Part shown: one piece after another, positions 1-7,834 of the stretch
Layout of the letters: each line of letters begins with the position of its first letter
Position numbering within the stretch: the stretch's first letter is position 1
Assembly (NCBI RefSeq): GCF_004000275.1
Contig: NZ_RCIP01000003.1
Location: 186,001 to 250,000, forward strand
Source of the DNA: Saccharospirillum alexandrii
Lineage (GTDB): Bacteria > Pseudomonadota > Gammaproteobacteria > Pseudomonadales > Natronospirillaceae
Reading direction: 5' to 3'
DNA length: 64,000 nucleotides
Made by a program: the position numbers and the translations under genes
Notes under the pieces: generated by a model
The model's input: only the letters and a program-made list of their open reading frames with translations
Told to the model about the DNA's origin: nothing
Databases searched by the model: none

Positions 1-126
1 GGCCCCCAGCCAACCGGCCTGCGCTATTGCATGAACTCGGCAGCGCTGCGATTCATTCCGAAGTCAGAGATGGAAGCGGAGGGGTATGGTGAGTATGTAG
101 AATTGATCGAGCCGCCCATTTCCTGA
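1..126 (+). CDS. msrB: Peptide-methionine (R)-S-oxide reductase, C-terminal fragment
   Basis: This open frame enters from the left edge and encodes the last 41 residues of a methionine sulfoxide reductase B. The segment [15 protein letters not shown] contains the MsrB active-site block (RYC-N), with the catalytic cysteine at fragment residue 10. It is followed by the usual EGYGEY-type ending. MsrB reduces methionine-R-sulfoxide in proteins with thioredoxin as electron donor. Only the 3' end is present, so it could be a single-domain MsrB or the C-terminal part of an MsrAB fusion. Confidence 0.85.
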   Translation, partial: GPQPTGLRYCMNSAALRFIPKSEMEAEGYGEYVELIEPPIS

Positions 127-201
127 GTGCCTGATAAGCCTGGTTAACTGCCAGTGTCGATAGGGTTCTAAAACCGGTCGGCACTGGTACCTTTCTCAGC
201 C

Positions 202-684
202 TCATTCAAACCCTTTCAGAAACGTTCTCAACAAATCGTCCAGCTGTTCCCGCTGTTCGTCGGTCAACGCGGCAGCGAGTTTCGCTTGTGTCTGCACATG
301 CTCCGTTACCGCCTCATCAATAAGGCGATGCCCTTCCGGTGACAGCGAAATCAGAAAGCCGCGCCCGTCGTCCGGGTTCTTGACCCGGTCGATCAGCCCG
401 GTCTTTTGCAACTGGTCGATGCGATGGGTCATCGTACCCGAGGTGACCATTGTCGATTCCATCAGCTCGCCCGGCGACAGCGCATAGGGCGGCCCTGAGC
501 GGCGAAGGGTGGCCAGAACGTCAAAACTGGCGCCGTTGAGGCCGTACGCCGACCAGGTTTTTTCCATGCCGCGCATCAGGTGCTGCTGCAACCGTTTAAT
601 CCGCCCCAGTGTGCCCATGGCTGCGACATCGAGGTCCGGGCGCTCCCGGTGCCATTGCGAGAGAATGTTGTCTACTTGATCCAT
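202..684 (-). CDS. MarR family transcriptional regulator
   Basis: This 160-residue protein has the length and layout of a MarR winged-helix regulator. N- and C-terminal dimerisation helices flank a central DNA-binding region (about residues 50-125), with recognition-helix segment SGTMTHRIDQL and a wing carrying the conserved DDGRG turn. It is divergent from an EamA transporter, and two perfect TTGA-N2-TCAA palindromes lie between them. The natural inference is that it represses both itself and the transporter until a small ligand binds. The ligand cannot be deduced from sequence. Confidence 0.92.
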   Translation of the reverse strand: MDQVDNILSQWHRERPDLDVAAMGTLGRIKRLQQHLMRGMEKTWSAYGLNGASFDVLATLRRSGPPYALSPGELMESTMVTSGTMTHRIDQLQKTGLIDRVKNPDDGRGFLISLSPEGHRLIDEAVTEHVQTQAKLAAALTDEQREQLDDLLRTFLKGFE

Positions 685-703
685 ACCGCCAGTATCGCGC
701 TGA

Positions 704-749
704 TTTATCTTGACGTCAAACTACAAGGCATTTATCTTGATATCAAGAC
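704..749. promoter_or_regulatory. Twin palindromic operators for the divergent MarR regulator and EamA transporter
   Basis: Two near-identical segments (TTTATCTTGAYRTCAA) carry the palindromes TTGACGTCAA at 710-719 and TCTTGATATCAAGA at 735-748, with centres 27 bp apart. They lie between the divergent start codons at 684 and 770. Boxes resembling sigma-70 elements overlap them: TTGACG at 710 with TATCTT at 733 for the plus strand, and TTGATA within the second palindrome for the minus strand. MarR proteins typically bind such short palindromes, so these are the likely operators of the neighbouring regulator. Confidence 0.75.
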
Positions 750-769
750 ATAATTAGAGGACGACACTC

Positions 770-1714
770 ATGACCGCTTTTTCCGGGACCACGGACTCCC
801 TTTTAACTGCTAACAGGCCCCATTCACCAAAGACCTGGCTTGTTCCCCTGTTGAGCCTTGTGGCCGGTGGGTCACTGCTGGGGCTCTCCACCAACCTGGC
901 CAAACTCGCCGGTGAGACGCAGCTATCGTCGCTGGCATTTTTGTTCTGGTCGGTCGCAGGCGCCGCGCTCTTACTGCTGCTGTTTGCGGCAGTGCGGCGG
1001 GAAATACCGCCGGTTAACCGCCGCACCGTCGAATATTACGCCGTATCCGCATTTGCCGGTGTGGCGGGCGCCAATCTGCTGTTCTTTTCCGCCATTCCTC
1101 ATGTAGGAGCCGGCTTTGTCGCCCTGACGATAACGCTGCCGCCGTTGCTGACGTATGTCGGTGCGCTCGTGCTTCGCATGGAACGGTTCCAGACACTTCG
1201 GGCCCTGGGTGTAACCACTGCGCTGGCTGGAACCGTCGTTCTGGCGGCGCGCAAACTCTCTGCACCCGATGCGGATCAGTTCTGGATTCTGCTGACGCTG
1301 GTTGGTCCAGTGTTACTAGCCATCGGCAACCTGTATCGAACCCTGCGCTGGCCTGCGGGGGTATCTGGCAGTGCGCTGGCGCCGGGCATGTTAATCGCGG
1401 CTGCCACCCTGCTGTTTCTGGTGGGGTTTTTACCGGACGTTTCATTAGCCGTGTCTTATGAAAGCAACCTGCCTTTTATCCTGATTGCGATTCAGGCCTT
1501 TGTTTTTGCCGGCCAGTTCTGGTTGCTGTTTCTGCTGCAGAAAACCGGGGGCCCGGTGTTGTTGAGCCTGCTTGGCTCCGTTGGTGCCATGGTGGGCGTA
1601 CCGGTCGCGGTACTCTTGCAGGGTGAGGCGCCGCCTGACGGCTTGCTAGCGGGTATCGTGCTGATTGGTAGCGGTATTACTCTGCTCAACCTAAACAAAA
1701 TAAAAGCCCGCTAA
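770..1714 (+). CDS. EamA/DMT family transporter
   Basis: This 314-residue protein is almost entirely hydrophobic, with about ten transmembrane segments in two five-helix halves, as in drug/metabolite (EamA, RhaT-like) exporters. The ATG follows AGAGGA at a good distance. It is the only target gene next to the divergent MarR regulator, suggesting an inducible exporter of whatever compound the regulator senses. Substrate is unknown; DMT exporters move amino acids, nucleosides or toxic compounds. Residues 1-20 form a hydrophilic extension before the first membrane helix. Confidence 0.88.
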   Translation: MTAFSGTTDSLLTANRPHSPKTWLVPLLSLVAGGSLLGLSTNLAKLAGETQLSSLAFLFWSVAGAALLLLLFAAVRREIPPVNRRTVEYYAVSAFAGVAGANLLFFSAIPHVGAGFVALTITLPPLLTYVGALVLRMERFQTLRALGVTTALAGTVVLAARKLSAPDADQFWILLTLVGPVLLAIGNLYRTLRWPAGVSGSALAPGMLIAAATLLFLVGFLPDVSLAVSYESNLPFILIAIQAFVFAGQFWLLFLLQKTGGPVLLSLLGSVGAMVGVPVAVLLQGEAPPDGLLAGIVLIGSGITLLNLNKIKAR

Positions 1715-1780
1715 CCCGGTTTCGACAGTAACTCTTCAGCACAGAAATCGAGTTGCCGGGGTAGTCATCAGGTAATTCGG

Positions 1781-3106
1781 TTATTCCTCGGTCAGGGCCG
1801 CGTGCATCCGGTCGCGAATGGGTTTGAACAAATAGGCCATCAGGCTACGCTCGCCTGTTTTAATAAACACCTCCACCGGCATTCCCGGGCGAATGTCGTG
1901 TTGTTCCAGCAACGCCATCCCTTCCCGGGTCACCTTCGCTTGCACCCGGTAATAGGGCAGGCCGGATTGGCTGTCCATCAGCCGGTCGGCCGAGACCGTT
2001 TCAACCACGGCCGGGATACGGGGTGTGGTGCTGCGATGAAAGGCGGAGAAGATCAGGCTGACTGGCAGGCCGGGTTGAACACTGTCGACCTGGTCGACTG
2101 GTAAACGTACCTCTATATTCAGAGGTAGGTTGCTGGGCACGATGTCCAAAACGTGGGTATTGGCGGCAATAAAGCCGCCCTCGGTATGCACTTGCTGGTT
2201 CACGACCGTGCCGGAAACCGGGGCTTGCAGCCGGGCGTTTTGCAACTCGTATCGCGCCATATCGATCTGGTGTTCCAGCGTCTGCACAGTTAACTCGACT
2301 TCAGCCAGTTCACTGAGCGTTGCCTGACGATAGTCATCTATCTGGGCTTGTTTGCGCAGACGGGCCTCGGCTATCTGACGCTGCAGGCGTGTCTGCAATG
2401 CTCTGTCTTCGGCGATGCTGCCCTGAACCTGGGCAAGCAGTCGCTCCATTTCCAGTACCTGGGTTTGGGTCGCAAAGCGGTCATCGCTGAGGCGACGCAG
2501 GCTGTCCAGCTGGGCATTGATGGTGCGACGCTGCTCAAGCTTGCTGGCCAGGGCAATGGTCATATCGCGCTGTTGTTGTTGATCACCGGCGATGGCTTCG
2601 TCCAGTGCTGCCAGGGTGCTGCGTTGTGCACCAAGTCGCGCCTGCAACACCCGCTGCTGGGCCACGAAAGCGTCCTGCAGGATGGGCGACACAGGCTGCA
2701 ACCCAGCTTCGGGAAGCGTCGCCAGACCCTCCCGTTCCGCCTGCAACCGCACCCGCCTGGCGAGTGCGGAGGCATGTTGGGCCTGAATGGCTTCTAACCG
2801 GGCCAGGCTTTGCACCTCGTTCATCTCAAGCAACACCTCGCCCGCCTTTACCTGCTGGCCTTCGCCGACGTGAATGCGCGATACCTGGCCACCGCTAAGC
2901 TGCACCACGGATTTACTGTTGCCTGCGACGACCACGGTGCCCGACACCGGGACACCCTTATCGAGCGGTGCCAGTGCCGCCCAGAGCAGAAAGCCGACCA
3001 GACCCACCAGCAGTACCAGCCACCCGGCCAGTAGCATGGGCCGTGCGTCCACCGCTAACCGGACCTCTGGTTCCATGGGTGCACTGTCGGTCGTGGCCAG
3101 GGTCAT
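1781..3106 (-). CDS. hasE: HlyD-family type I secretion membrane-fusion protein (HasE-like)
   Basis: This 441-residue adaptor has one N-terminal transmembrane segment (about residues 26-48), a biotinyl-lipoyl-like half motif (VSRIHVGEGQQVKAGEVL), a long alpha-helical hairpin (about 95-285) and a C-terminal beta domain beginning ARLQAPVSGTVVNQQ. This is the HlyD/PrtE/HasE pattern. It bridges the inner-membrane ABC transporter and an outer-membrane TolC-type channel. Its ATG overlaps the stop of the upstream ATPase by 4 bp, so the two are translationally coupled. No outer-membrane channel gene lies in the window, so a shared TolC homologue is presumably used. Confidence 0.92.
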   Translation of the reverse strand: MTLATTDSAPMEPEVRLAVDARPMLLAGWLVLLVGLVGFLLWAALAPLDKGVPVSGTVVVAGNSKSVVQLSGGQVSRIHVGEGQQVKAGEVLLEMNEVQSLARLEAIQAQHASALARRVRLQAEREGLATLPEAGLQPVSPILQDAFVAQQRVLQARLGAQRSTLAALDEAIAGDQQQQRDMTIALASKLEQRRTINAQLDSLRRLSDDRFATQTQVLEMERLLAQVQGSIAEDRALQTRLQRQIAEARLRKQAQIDDYRQATLSELAEVELTVQTLEHQIDMARYELQNARLQAPVSGTVVNQQVHTEGGFIAANTHVLDIVPSNLPLNIEVRLPVDQVDSVQPGLPVSLIFSAFHRSTTPRIPAVVETVSADRLMDSQSGLPYYRVQAKVTREGMALLEQHDIRPGMPVEVFIKTGERSLMAYLFKPIRDRMHAALTEE

Positions 3107-4863
3107 GGCGTGCCACCCTGAGACACATCGCCGGGGGCATTCGGCTCGTCAGCCGGCACCTTGCGCGGCACTGTCGACAGGGGTGACTGACGGACGAGTC
3201 GGCCCGTCACGGCTTTAACGGTACCGAAATCCTGCATGCGGCCCTGGCCAACCACCATCAGATGACTGACCAGCGACACCAGCTCGCGCCTGTGGCTAAC
3301 CACCACAATGGTACAACCGCGTTCGCGCTCGGCTTCGATGGCCTGGCGCAAGGCCCGCGTGCCTTCCTCATCCAGACTGGCATCGGGCTCGTCGAGCACT
3401 AACAGAGCCGGCGCGTCATAGAGTGCCCGGGCCAGCCCCAGACGCTGCTTTTGCCCCTGAGACAAACCGCGCCCGCCCTCGCCCAGATGCGTATCGTAAC
3501 CCTGGCTTAGGCGTAAAATGGTGTCGTGAACTCCCGCCAGGCGAGCGGCCGCAACAACTTTGTCGGCCTCTGCCTCACCAAAGCGTGCGATGTTGTCGCT
3601 GACGCTGCCGGCAAACAGTTCCACCGTTTGCGGCAAATAACCAATGGCCGGTCCGACTTCCGACTTGTTCCAGCGATGCAGGTCGGCCCCGTCGAGCCGA
3701 ACCGAGCCGGACATTGGCGGCCAGACGCCGACCATTAACCGCACCAGAGTGGATTTACCCGAGCCCGAAGGCCCGATCAGCCCCAATACCGACCCCGGTT
3801 CAATGCGCGCCGTAACACCGCCGAGAATCACCGAGCGGGTGCCGGGAATGGCCGCGTTGACGCGCTCCAGTGTCAGCACCCCGGTCGGGCGTGGCAGCGA
3901 CATGGGCGCCACTTGTTCAGAGTTGGTTCGCAACAGGTCATCCAGCCGCTGCCAGGCCTGGCGGGTATCGCCCCACTGACGCCAACCGCCGATCAGCGCT
4001 TCGATCGGAGCCAGGGTCCGGCTCATCAGAATCGAAGCCGCGATCATCATGCCGGCGGTGATGCTACCGTCAACCACCAGCAAGGCGGCCAACCCCAGCA
4101 TCAGGGATTGCAGCGCCAGGCGCACGCCCCGGGTCAGTGAGCTGACGGCCGCACTGCGCGAACTGGCCAGACTCTGCTGGTAGAGAAACCGGTGCTGAAT
4201 GGCCAGCCAGCGGCGTTGCAAACCTTCGAGCATGCCCATGGCGTCGATCACCTCGGCATTGCGCAAACTGCTGCCGGCCAACCCGCTCGACTGAATCGAC
4301 AACTCACCCGCCGCCGCCAGCGGCCTGGCTGCCAGGCGTTCATTCAGGAAGGTCAGGCCAATCAGCACCAACGCTCCGCCCAGGGCAAAAACGCCAAGCG
4401 TGGTATCGAACAGAAAGATGCACAGCAAATAGATTGGAAACCAGGGTGCATCAAGAAAGGCGAAGAAGGCCGGGCCGGCAATGAATTGACGCAACACCGT
4501 CAGGTCACGCATCGCCTGGCCGGCATTAACATCGCCCCGCAGCCGATTGGCGGCAAAGGTGGCACTGTAAATACGCTGGTTCAGGCTCATGTCGAAGCGG
4601 TTACTCAAACGAATCATCACCAGGCTGCGCAGCCAGTCTATGGCCGCCATCAATGCGAACAACCCGATCACCAGCAGCGTCAGCATGAACAGGGTGGCTT
4701 CGTTGTGCGAGGTCAACACCCGGTCGTAGACCTGCAGCATGTAGATCGCCGGTGCCAGCAACAACAGGTTTATGGCGGCACTGAAGACGCCAACGCTCAC
4801 CAAGGTGGCGCGTTGACGACGAAGAACGGCCGCAATGTCACCCTGCCAGAGCCCGGTTTTCAT
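3103..4863 (-). CDS. hasD: Type I secretion ABC transporter, permease plus ATPase (HasD/PrtD-like)
   Basis: This 586-residue half-transporter has an N-terminal six-helix exporter domain (about residues 20-310) followed by an ABC ATPase. The ATPase has Walker A GPSGSGKST, a signature loop reading LSQGQKQR (Q in place of the usual second G), Walker B ALLVLDEPDASLD and the switch histidine VVSHR. Length and order match PrtD/HasD, which secrete haemophores and proteases with uncleaved C-terminal signals. It overlaps the genes on either side by 4 bp. With the haemophore gene two places upstream, it probably exports that haemophore. Confidence 0.94.
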   Translation of the reverse strand: MKTGLWQGDIAAVLRRQRATLVSVGVFSAAINLLLLAPAIYMLQVYDRVLTSHNEATLFMLTLLVIGLFALMAAIDWLRSLVMIRLSNRFDMSLNQRIYSATFAANRLRGDVNAGQAMRDLTVLRQFIAGPAFFAFLDAPWFPIYLLCIFLFDTTLGVFALGGALVLIGLTFLNERLAARPLAAAGELSIQSSGLAGSSLRNAEVIDAMGMLEGLQRRWLAIQHRFLYQQSLASSRSAAVSSLTRGVRLALQSLMLGLAALLVVDGSITAGMMIAASILMSRTLAPIEALIGGWRQWGDTRQAWQRLDDLLRTNSEQVAPMSLPRPTGVLTLERVNAAIPGTRSVILGGVTARIEPGSVLGLIGPSGSGKSTLVRLMVGVWPPMSGSVRLDGADLHRWNKSEVGPAIGYLPQTVELFAGSVSDNIARFGEAEADKVVAAARLAGVHDTILRLSQGYDTHLGEGGRGLSQGQKQRLGLARALYDAPALLVLDEPDASLDEEGTRALRQAIEAERERGCTIVVVSHRRELVSLVSHLMVVGQGRMQDFGTVKAVTGRLVRQSPLSTVPRKVPADEPNAPGDVSQGGTP

Positions 4864-6761
4864 GCCTGGCCGGTCCGGCGTCGCCCCAGTAACAGCAGAC
4901 CGAGTGGCAACAGCAGCCAGGGGCCAAACGCGCCACTGTTGCTGGCACTCACCGGGTTGGCGACCGCGACCGAAACGTGCAGCGGCGTTGCCGACTGCTC
5001 ATCGCCGATCAGGCCAGTGCAGGTCAGCTCATAGGTATGCTCGCCCGGGTCGGGCTGGAAGCTGTGTGAACCACTGTTAACCTCACTGCCGCTGATGGTG
5101 CCCCAACTGGCCTCACAACTGGCGGCGTTTTCGGTTTGCCATTCGATCGTCAGTGTATCGCCCTGGGTCAGGCTACTGGCATCGGCGGTAAAGGAGACGA
5201 TGTCGAGCGGCCCAGCGGCTTGGGTTGCTCTGACGCGCAGTGTTCTTTCACTTTGGGCGACGCCGTTATCACAAGTCAGCCGGTATTCATGCGTACCCGC
5301 ATCGTTGACAAAGATCGTCGCTGAACCCTGCTCCAGATCGTTGATGGCCGGTACCCAGTCACCGTTGGCGGTACAGGTAACATCGCTCAGTGTGCCGGAC
5401 GGGTTGGTGACGTCCCAGTTCAGGGTCACTTCCGTGGTACTGCCCTCCCAGTCCAGTTCGGGGGTTTCCGTCCAGAAGGCTTGGATAACCGGTGCCGCCA
5501 GGCTGGTGTCCGGGTCGGCCCTGAAGATCAGATTTCCGCTGCCACCGTTAGATACGCCATATAGATCACCGTCCCAGCCTGCCACCATCTGCCCTGGGGT
5601 ATACCCGGCAGCATCATCGGACTTAAAGGAATACAGGGTTGTTAAGGATTCGGTGTCTGGTTCATACCGGTAAAGGGTACCCTGATTGTCTGAACCGCCG
5701 CGAAGGGTAATGCCATACAGGCTTCTATCCACGCCTAACACCAGCGAACGCGGTATGCTTCCCATCGGAGCAGAGTCATTCGCAAACTGCACCGCCCGAG
5801 CCCAGGTCGGGGACTCTAGGGACAAGTCCAACTCATTCAGCATGCCATCCCCAGTGCCGAATGCCGGATTACCCGTGGTGGGGTAATAAAGATGATCGTC
5901 CAGGAAAACCAGGCCCTCGAACACAGTAATGGTGAAACCGAAGTCCTCAATCAATTGCGCAGTGCGCAGGACGGTGAACTCGTTATCGCTGGCAAGGTCG
6001 ATTTTGAAGATCGTTCCAAAATAATAGGTTTTGCTGCCGAAATCATCGCCGGTTCCGCCAGCGCGGGTCATGCCAAAAAGGGTTTGACCATCAGCAGACA
6101 TATAAAGGCCTTTCGGCTCATACCCATCGGGAACGGCCGACTCGTCGTCTACGTCCTCTTCGGAAACAAATGCTTTAACGACGGTCAGATCGCCCTCGGG
6201 CGTCAGGCGAAAAATTTTCGTGCCCGCATGCTCAGCGGCGTCATGTTTTGCCTCGCTGATGAAATAGAGGTTATCGTCTGCATCAAACACCATGTTGCCA
6301 ACCGGACACACCGGTAAGCCCCGGGGTGTGGTGATGTCTTTTATGCGTTCTTCCGGGTCTGTTGCCCAGGGCGTGTACTGAATAATGGCGCCCCAGTGTG
6401 TTTCTGCAATATCACTGGTTTGAGGGTATAAGGTGTAGCTCGGGCATCCATGATGCCGGCCAACATAGAGTTGCCCACGGCTGTTCACGGCCAGCGGTGT
6501 TGTGTCTGGTTTGCTATCGATGCTGTTAAAGGAGAAAACGGTTTCTTCGATTTGCAAATTCGAACCGTCTGTATTAGCCGACCATAAACCAATTGCTTGA
6601 TCAGTACTGACTGTTCCATAGAGACGACCGTCAAACCCATAGATGGGATCGGAAAGATGGCCTTCTTCCAGAGACAGTATCGACTCGATCGTTGGTGCCG
6701 CGTATACGTTCAGGCTGGCTAAAGCTGTTAAAAGGCTGATGGCCCACTTTCTATTACACAT
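4860..6761 (-). CDS. GloVer-like repeat protein with Ig-like domains and a C-terminal sorting signal
   Basis: This 633-residue exported protein has a Sec signal peptide (about residues 1-21) and a long N-terminal region (about 25-410) with repeated LYG[TV]-type strands, such as RSLYGITLRGG and GDLYGVSNGG. These resemble the GloVer tandem repeats, probably a beta-propeller. Two Ig-like modules follow (about 415-505 and 510-600), each with paired cysteines. The C-terminus has a small-residue stretch, a hydrophobic helix and RRR, a tripartite signal like GlyGly-CTERM/PEP-CTERM. It sits inside the has operon, its stop overlapping the ATPase start. Canonical has operons do not carry this gene. A surface protein aiding haem acquisition is inference. 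Confidence 0.75.
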   Translation of the reverse strand: MCNRKWAISLLTALASLNVYAAPTIESILSLEEGHLSDPIYGFDGRLYGTVSTDQAIGLWSANTDGSNLQIEETVFSFNSIDSKPDTTPLAVNSRGQLYVGRHHGCPSYTLYPQTSDIAETHWGAIIQYTPWATDPEERIKDITTPRGLPVCPVGNMVFDADDNLYFISEAKHDAAEHAGTKIFRLTPEGDLTVVKAFVSEEDVDDESAVPDGYEPKGLYMSADGQTLFGMTRAGGTGDDFGSKTYYFGTIFKIDLASDNEFTVLRTAQLIEDFGFTITVFEGLVFLDDHLYYPTTGNPAFGTGDGMLNELDLSLESPTWARAVQFANDSAPMGSIPRSLVLGVDRSLYGITLRGGSDNQGTLYRYEPDTESLTTLYSFKSDDAAGYTPGQMVAGWDGDLYGVSNGGSGNLIFRADPDTSLAAPVIQAFWTETPELDWEGSTTEVTLNWDVTNPSGTLSDVTCTANGDWVPAINDLEQGSATIFVNDAGTHEYRLTCDNGVAQSERTLRVRATQAAGPLDIVSFTADASSLTQGDTLTIEWQTENAASCEASWGTISGSEVNSGSHSFQPDPGEHTYELTCTGLIGDEQSATPLHVSVAVANPVSASNSGAFGPWLLLPLGLLLLGRRRTGQA

Positions 6762-6775
6762 ACAAAACCCTCTTA

Positions 6776-6803
6776 AAAAGACTGCCTCGAAAGGCAGTCT
6801 TTT
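6776..6803 (-). terminator. Intrinsic terminator or attenuator after the haemophore gene
   Basis: A perfect 12-bp stem (AAAAGACTGCCT with AGGCAGTCTTTT) closes a four-base loop. Read on the minus strand the hairpin runs into five T residues. It lies between the haemophore gene and the downstream surface-protein and secretion genes. Partial termination here would give much more haemophore mRNA than transporter mRNA, which suits the stoichiometry of a secreted binding protein. Confidence 0.85.
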
Positions 6804-6813
6804 AGTCCCTGTG

Positions 6814-7716
6814 TCAAACGATGAAGTTGTCGGCAGTCAAACCTGAGGAAACACCGATAATTTCAACCGTATTCAGATCGATGCCAACGGAGTAATCCAA
6901 GTAGGCATTACCATTTAAATAAGTCACCTGAGAGACAGCGTCTGCACTGTCAGTCAAGGAATGACTTATATCGCTAAGGTCAATAACATCCCCACCGGAA
7001 CCGATCTCGAAACCGTTGTGGACCACATCATCACCACCCCCCAGATTGAGGGTGTCCTGCCCATCGAATACATCGAAGGTTTCATTAGCCGATGTGCCTT
7101 CATGAACGATGTCGTTGGCGTTGAGAATAGCCTCCAGCACGCTGGTGCCGCCGGAGCCGCCCATACCGCCCATCAGGTCGTAGATCAGGTCGTGGGTTTC
7201 ACCGCCGCCGCTTTCGAGAGCGTCGTAGGCACCGTCGGAATCGGTGTCGAGAAAGCCGCTGCTGATGGCCGTATCCAGACCGCTGATGGTGAACAGGTCT
7301 AAAGCCAGCGAGCCGGCGCTGTAACCACCGTCACCGAAGGTCAGCGACTCCATCTCGCCAGCCATGACATGCGATGGGCTGGTAAAGCCGGTGTACATAA
7401 CGGCGGATTCGGTATAGGCATCGCCATTACCGTCTTCCAGCGTGACTTCACCCGCGTCCACAACGAAGCTGACGTTGTCGACCGTGGTTGAGGTATTGCT
7501 CATCTGTTCGCCAATCACCTGGGTGAAAAAGAACTCGTCGTTGTAGGTTGTCGAGCCAATGTCCAGATCGCCCGGACTGTTGTGAAAGCCCATGTCCGAT
7601 GCATGGCCGGAACTGCTGTAGGAATCCTGGAAATACGCCATAAAGGCAGCCAGGCCTTCGTCGCCGTTGTGCGTGAAGTCAGCGAAATTGCTGTCGTAAT
7701 TAATGGTTAAACTCAT
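6814..7716 (-). CDS. hasA: HasA-like secreted haemophore with RTX-like C-terminal region
   Basis: The start used is the internal ATG at 7716, preceded by GGAGAAGG, giving 300 residues; a longer frame begins at 7734 without such a site. The N-terminus SLTINYDSNF matches the HasA opening. The segment MYTGFTSPSH aligns with the haem-ligand loop of HasA, conserving the axial Tyr (Tyr108 here) and its partner His (His116), followed by the shared ESLTFGDG. His38 or His45 could replace His32 of the Serratia protein. Unlike the roughly 190-residue classical HasA, it has an EF-hand-like loop (DTDSDGAYDALE, about 157-168) and a C-terminal region with GGGDD and GDVIDL motifs typical of type I secreted RTX proteins. 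No Sec signal peptide is present, consistent with export by the HasD/HasE pair. Confidence 0.85.
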   Translation of the reverse strand: MSLTINYDSNFADFTHNGDEGLAAFMAYFQDSYSSSGHASDMGFHNSPGDLDIGSTTYNDEFFFTQVIGEQMSNTSTTVDNVSFVVDAGEVTLEDGNGDAYTESAVMYTGFTSPSHVMAGEMESLTFGDGGYSAGSLALDLFTISGLDTAISSGFLDTDSDGAYDALESGGGETHDLIYDLMGGMGGSGGTSVLEAILNANDIVHEGTSANETFDVFDGQDTLNLGGGDDVVHNGFEIGSGGDVIDLSDISHSLTDSADAVSQVTYLNGNAYLDYSVGIDLNTVEIIGVSSGLTADNFIV

Positions 7717-7834
7717 GATCCTTCTCCAGTGCATGGTTCGAGTTTATAAAAGAGTCTGCCGACTCGTATCCTGCCGTCCCGGGCTCGGCAGGTGTTTGGC
7801 TGGCGGAAGGTTCCACCGGCCAAATTCGTGGTAT

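Noticed and set aside
2348-2797. Long plus-strand frames inside hasE, hasR and other GC-rich genes
   Set aside because: They are antisense or out-of-frame shadows with no ribosome sites and no recognisable domains, lying within well-supported genes.
6814-7734. RTX toxin or protease rather than a haemophore
   Set aside because: The Tyr/His haem loop and N-terminal strand match HasA, no catalytic protease motif is present, and the gene is flanked by a HasR-like receptor and HasD/E-like exporters.
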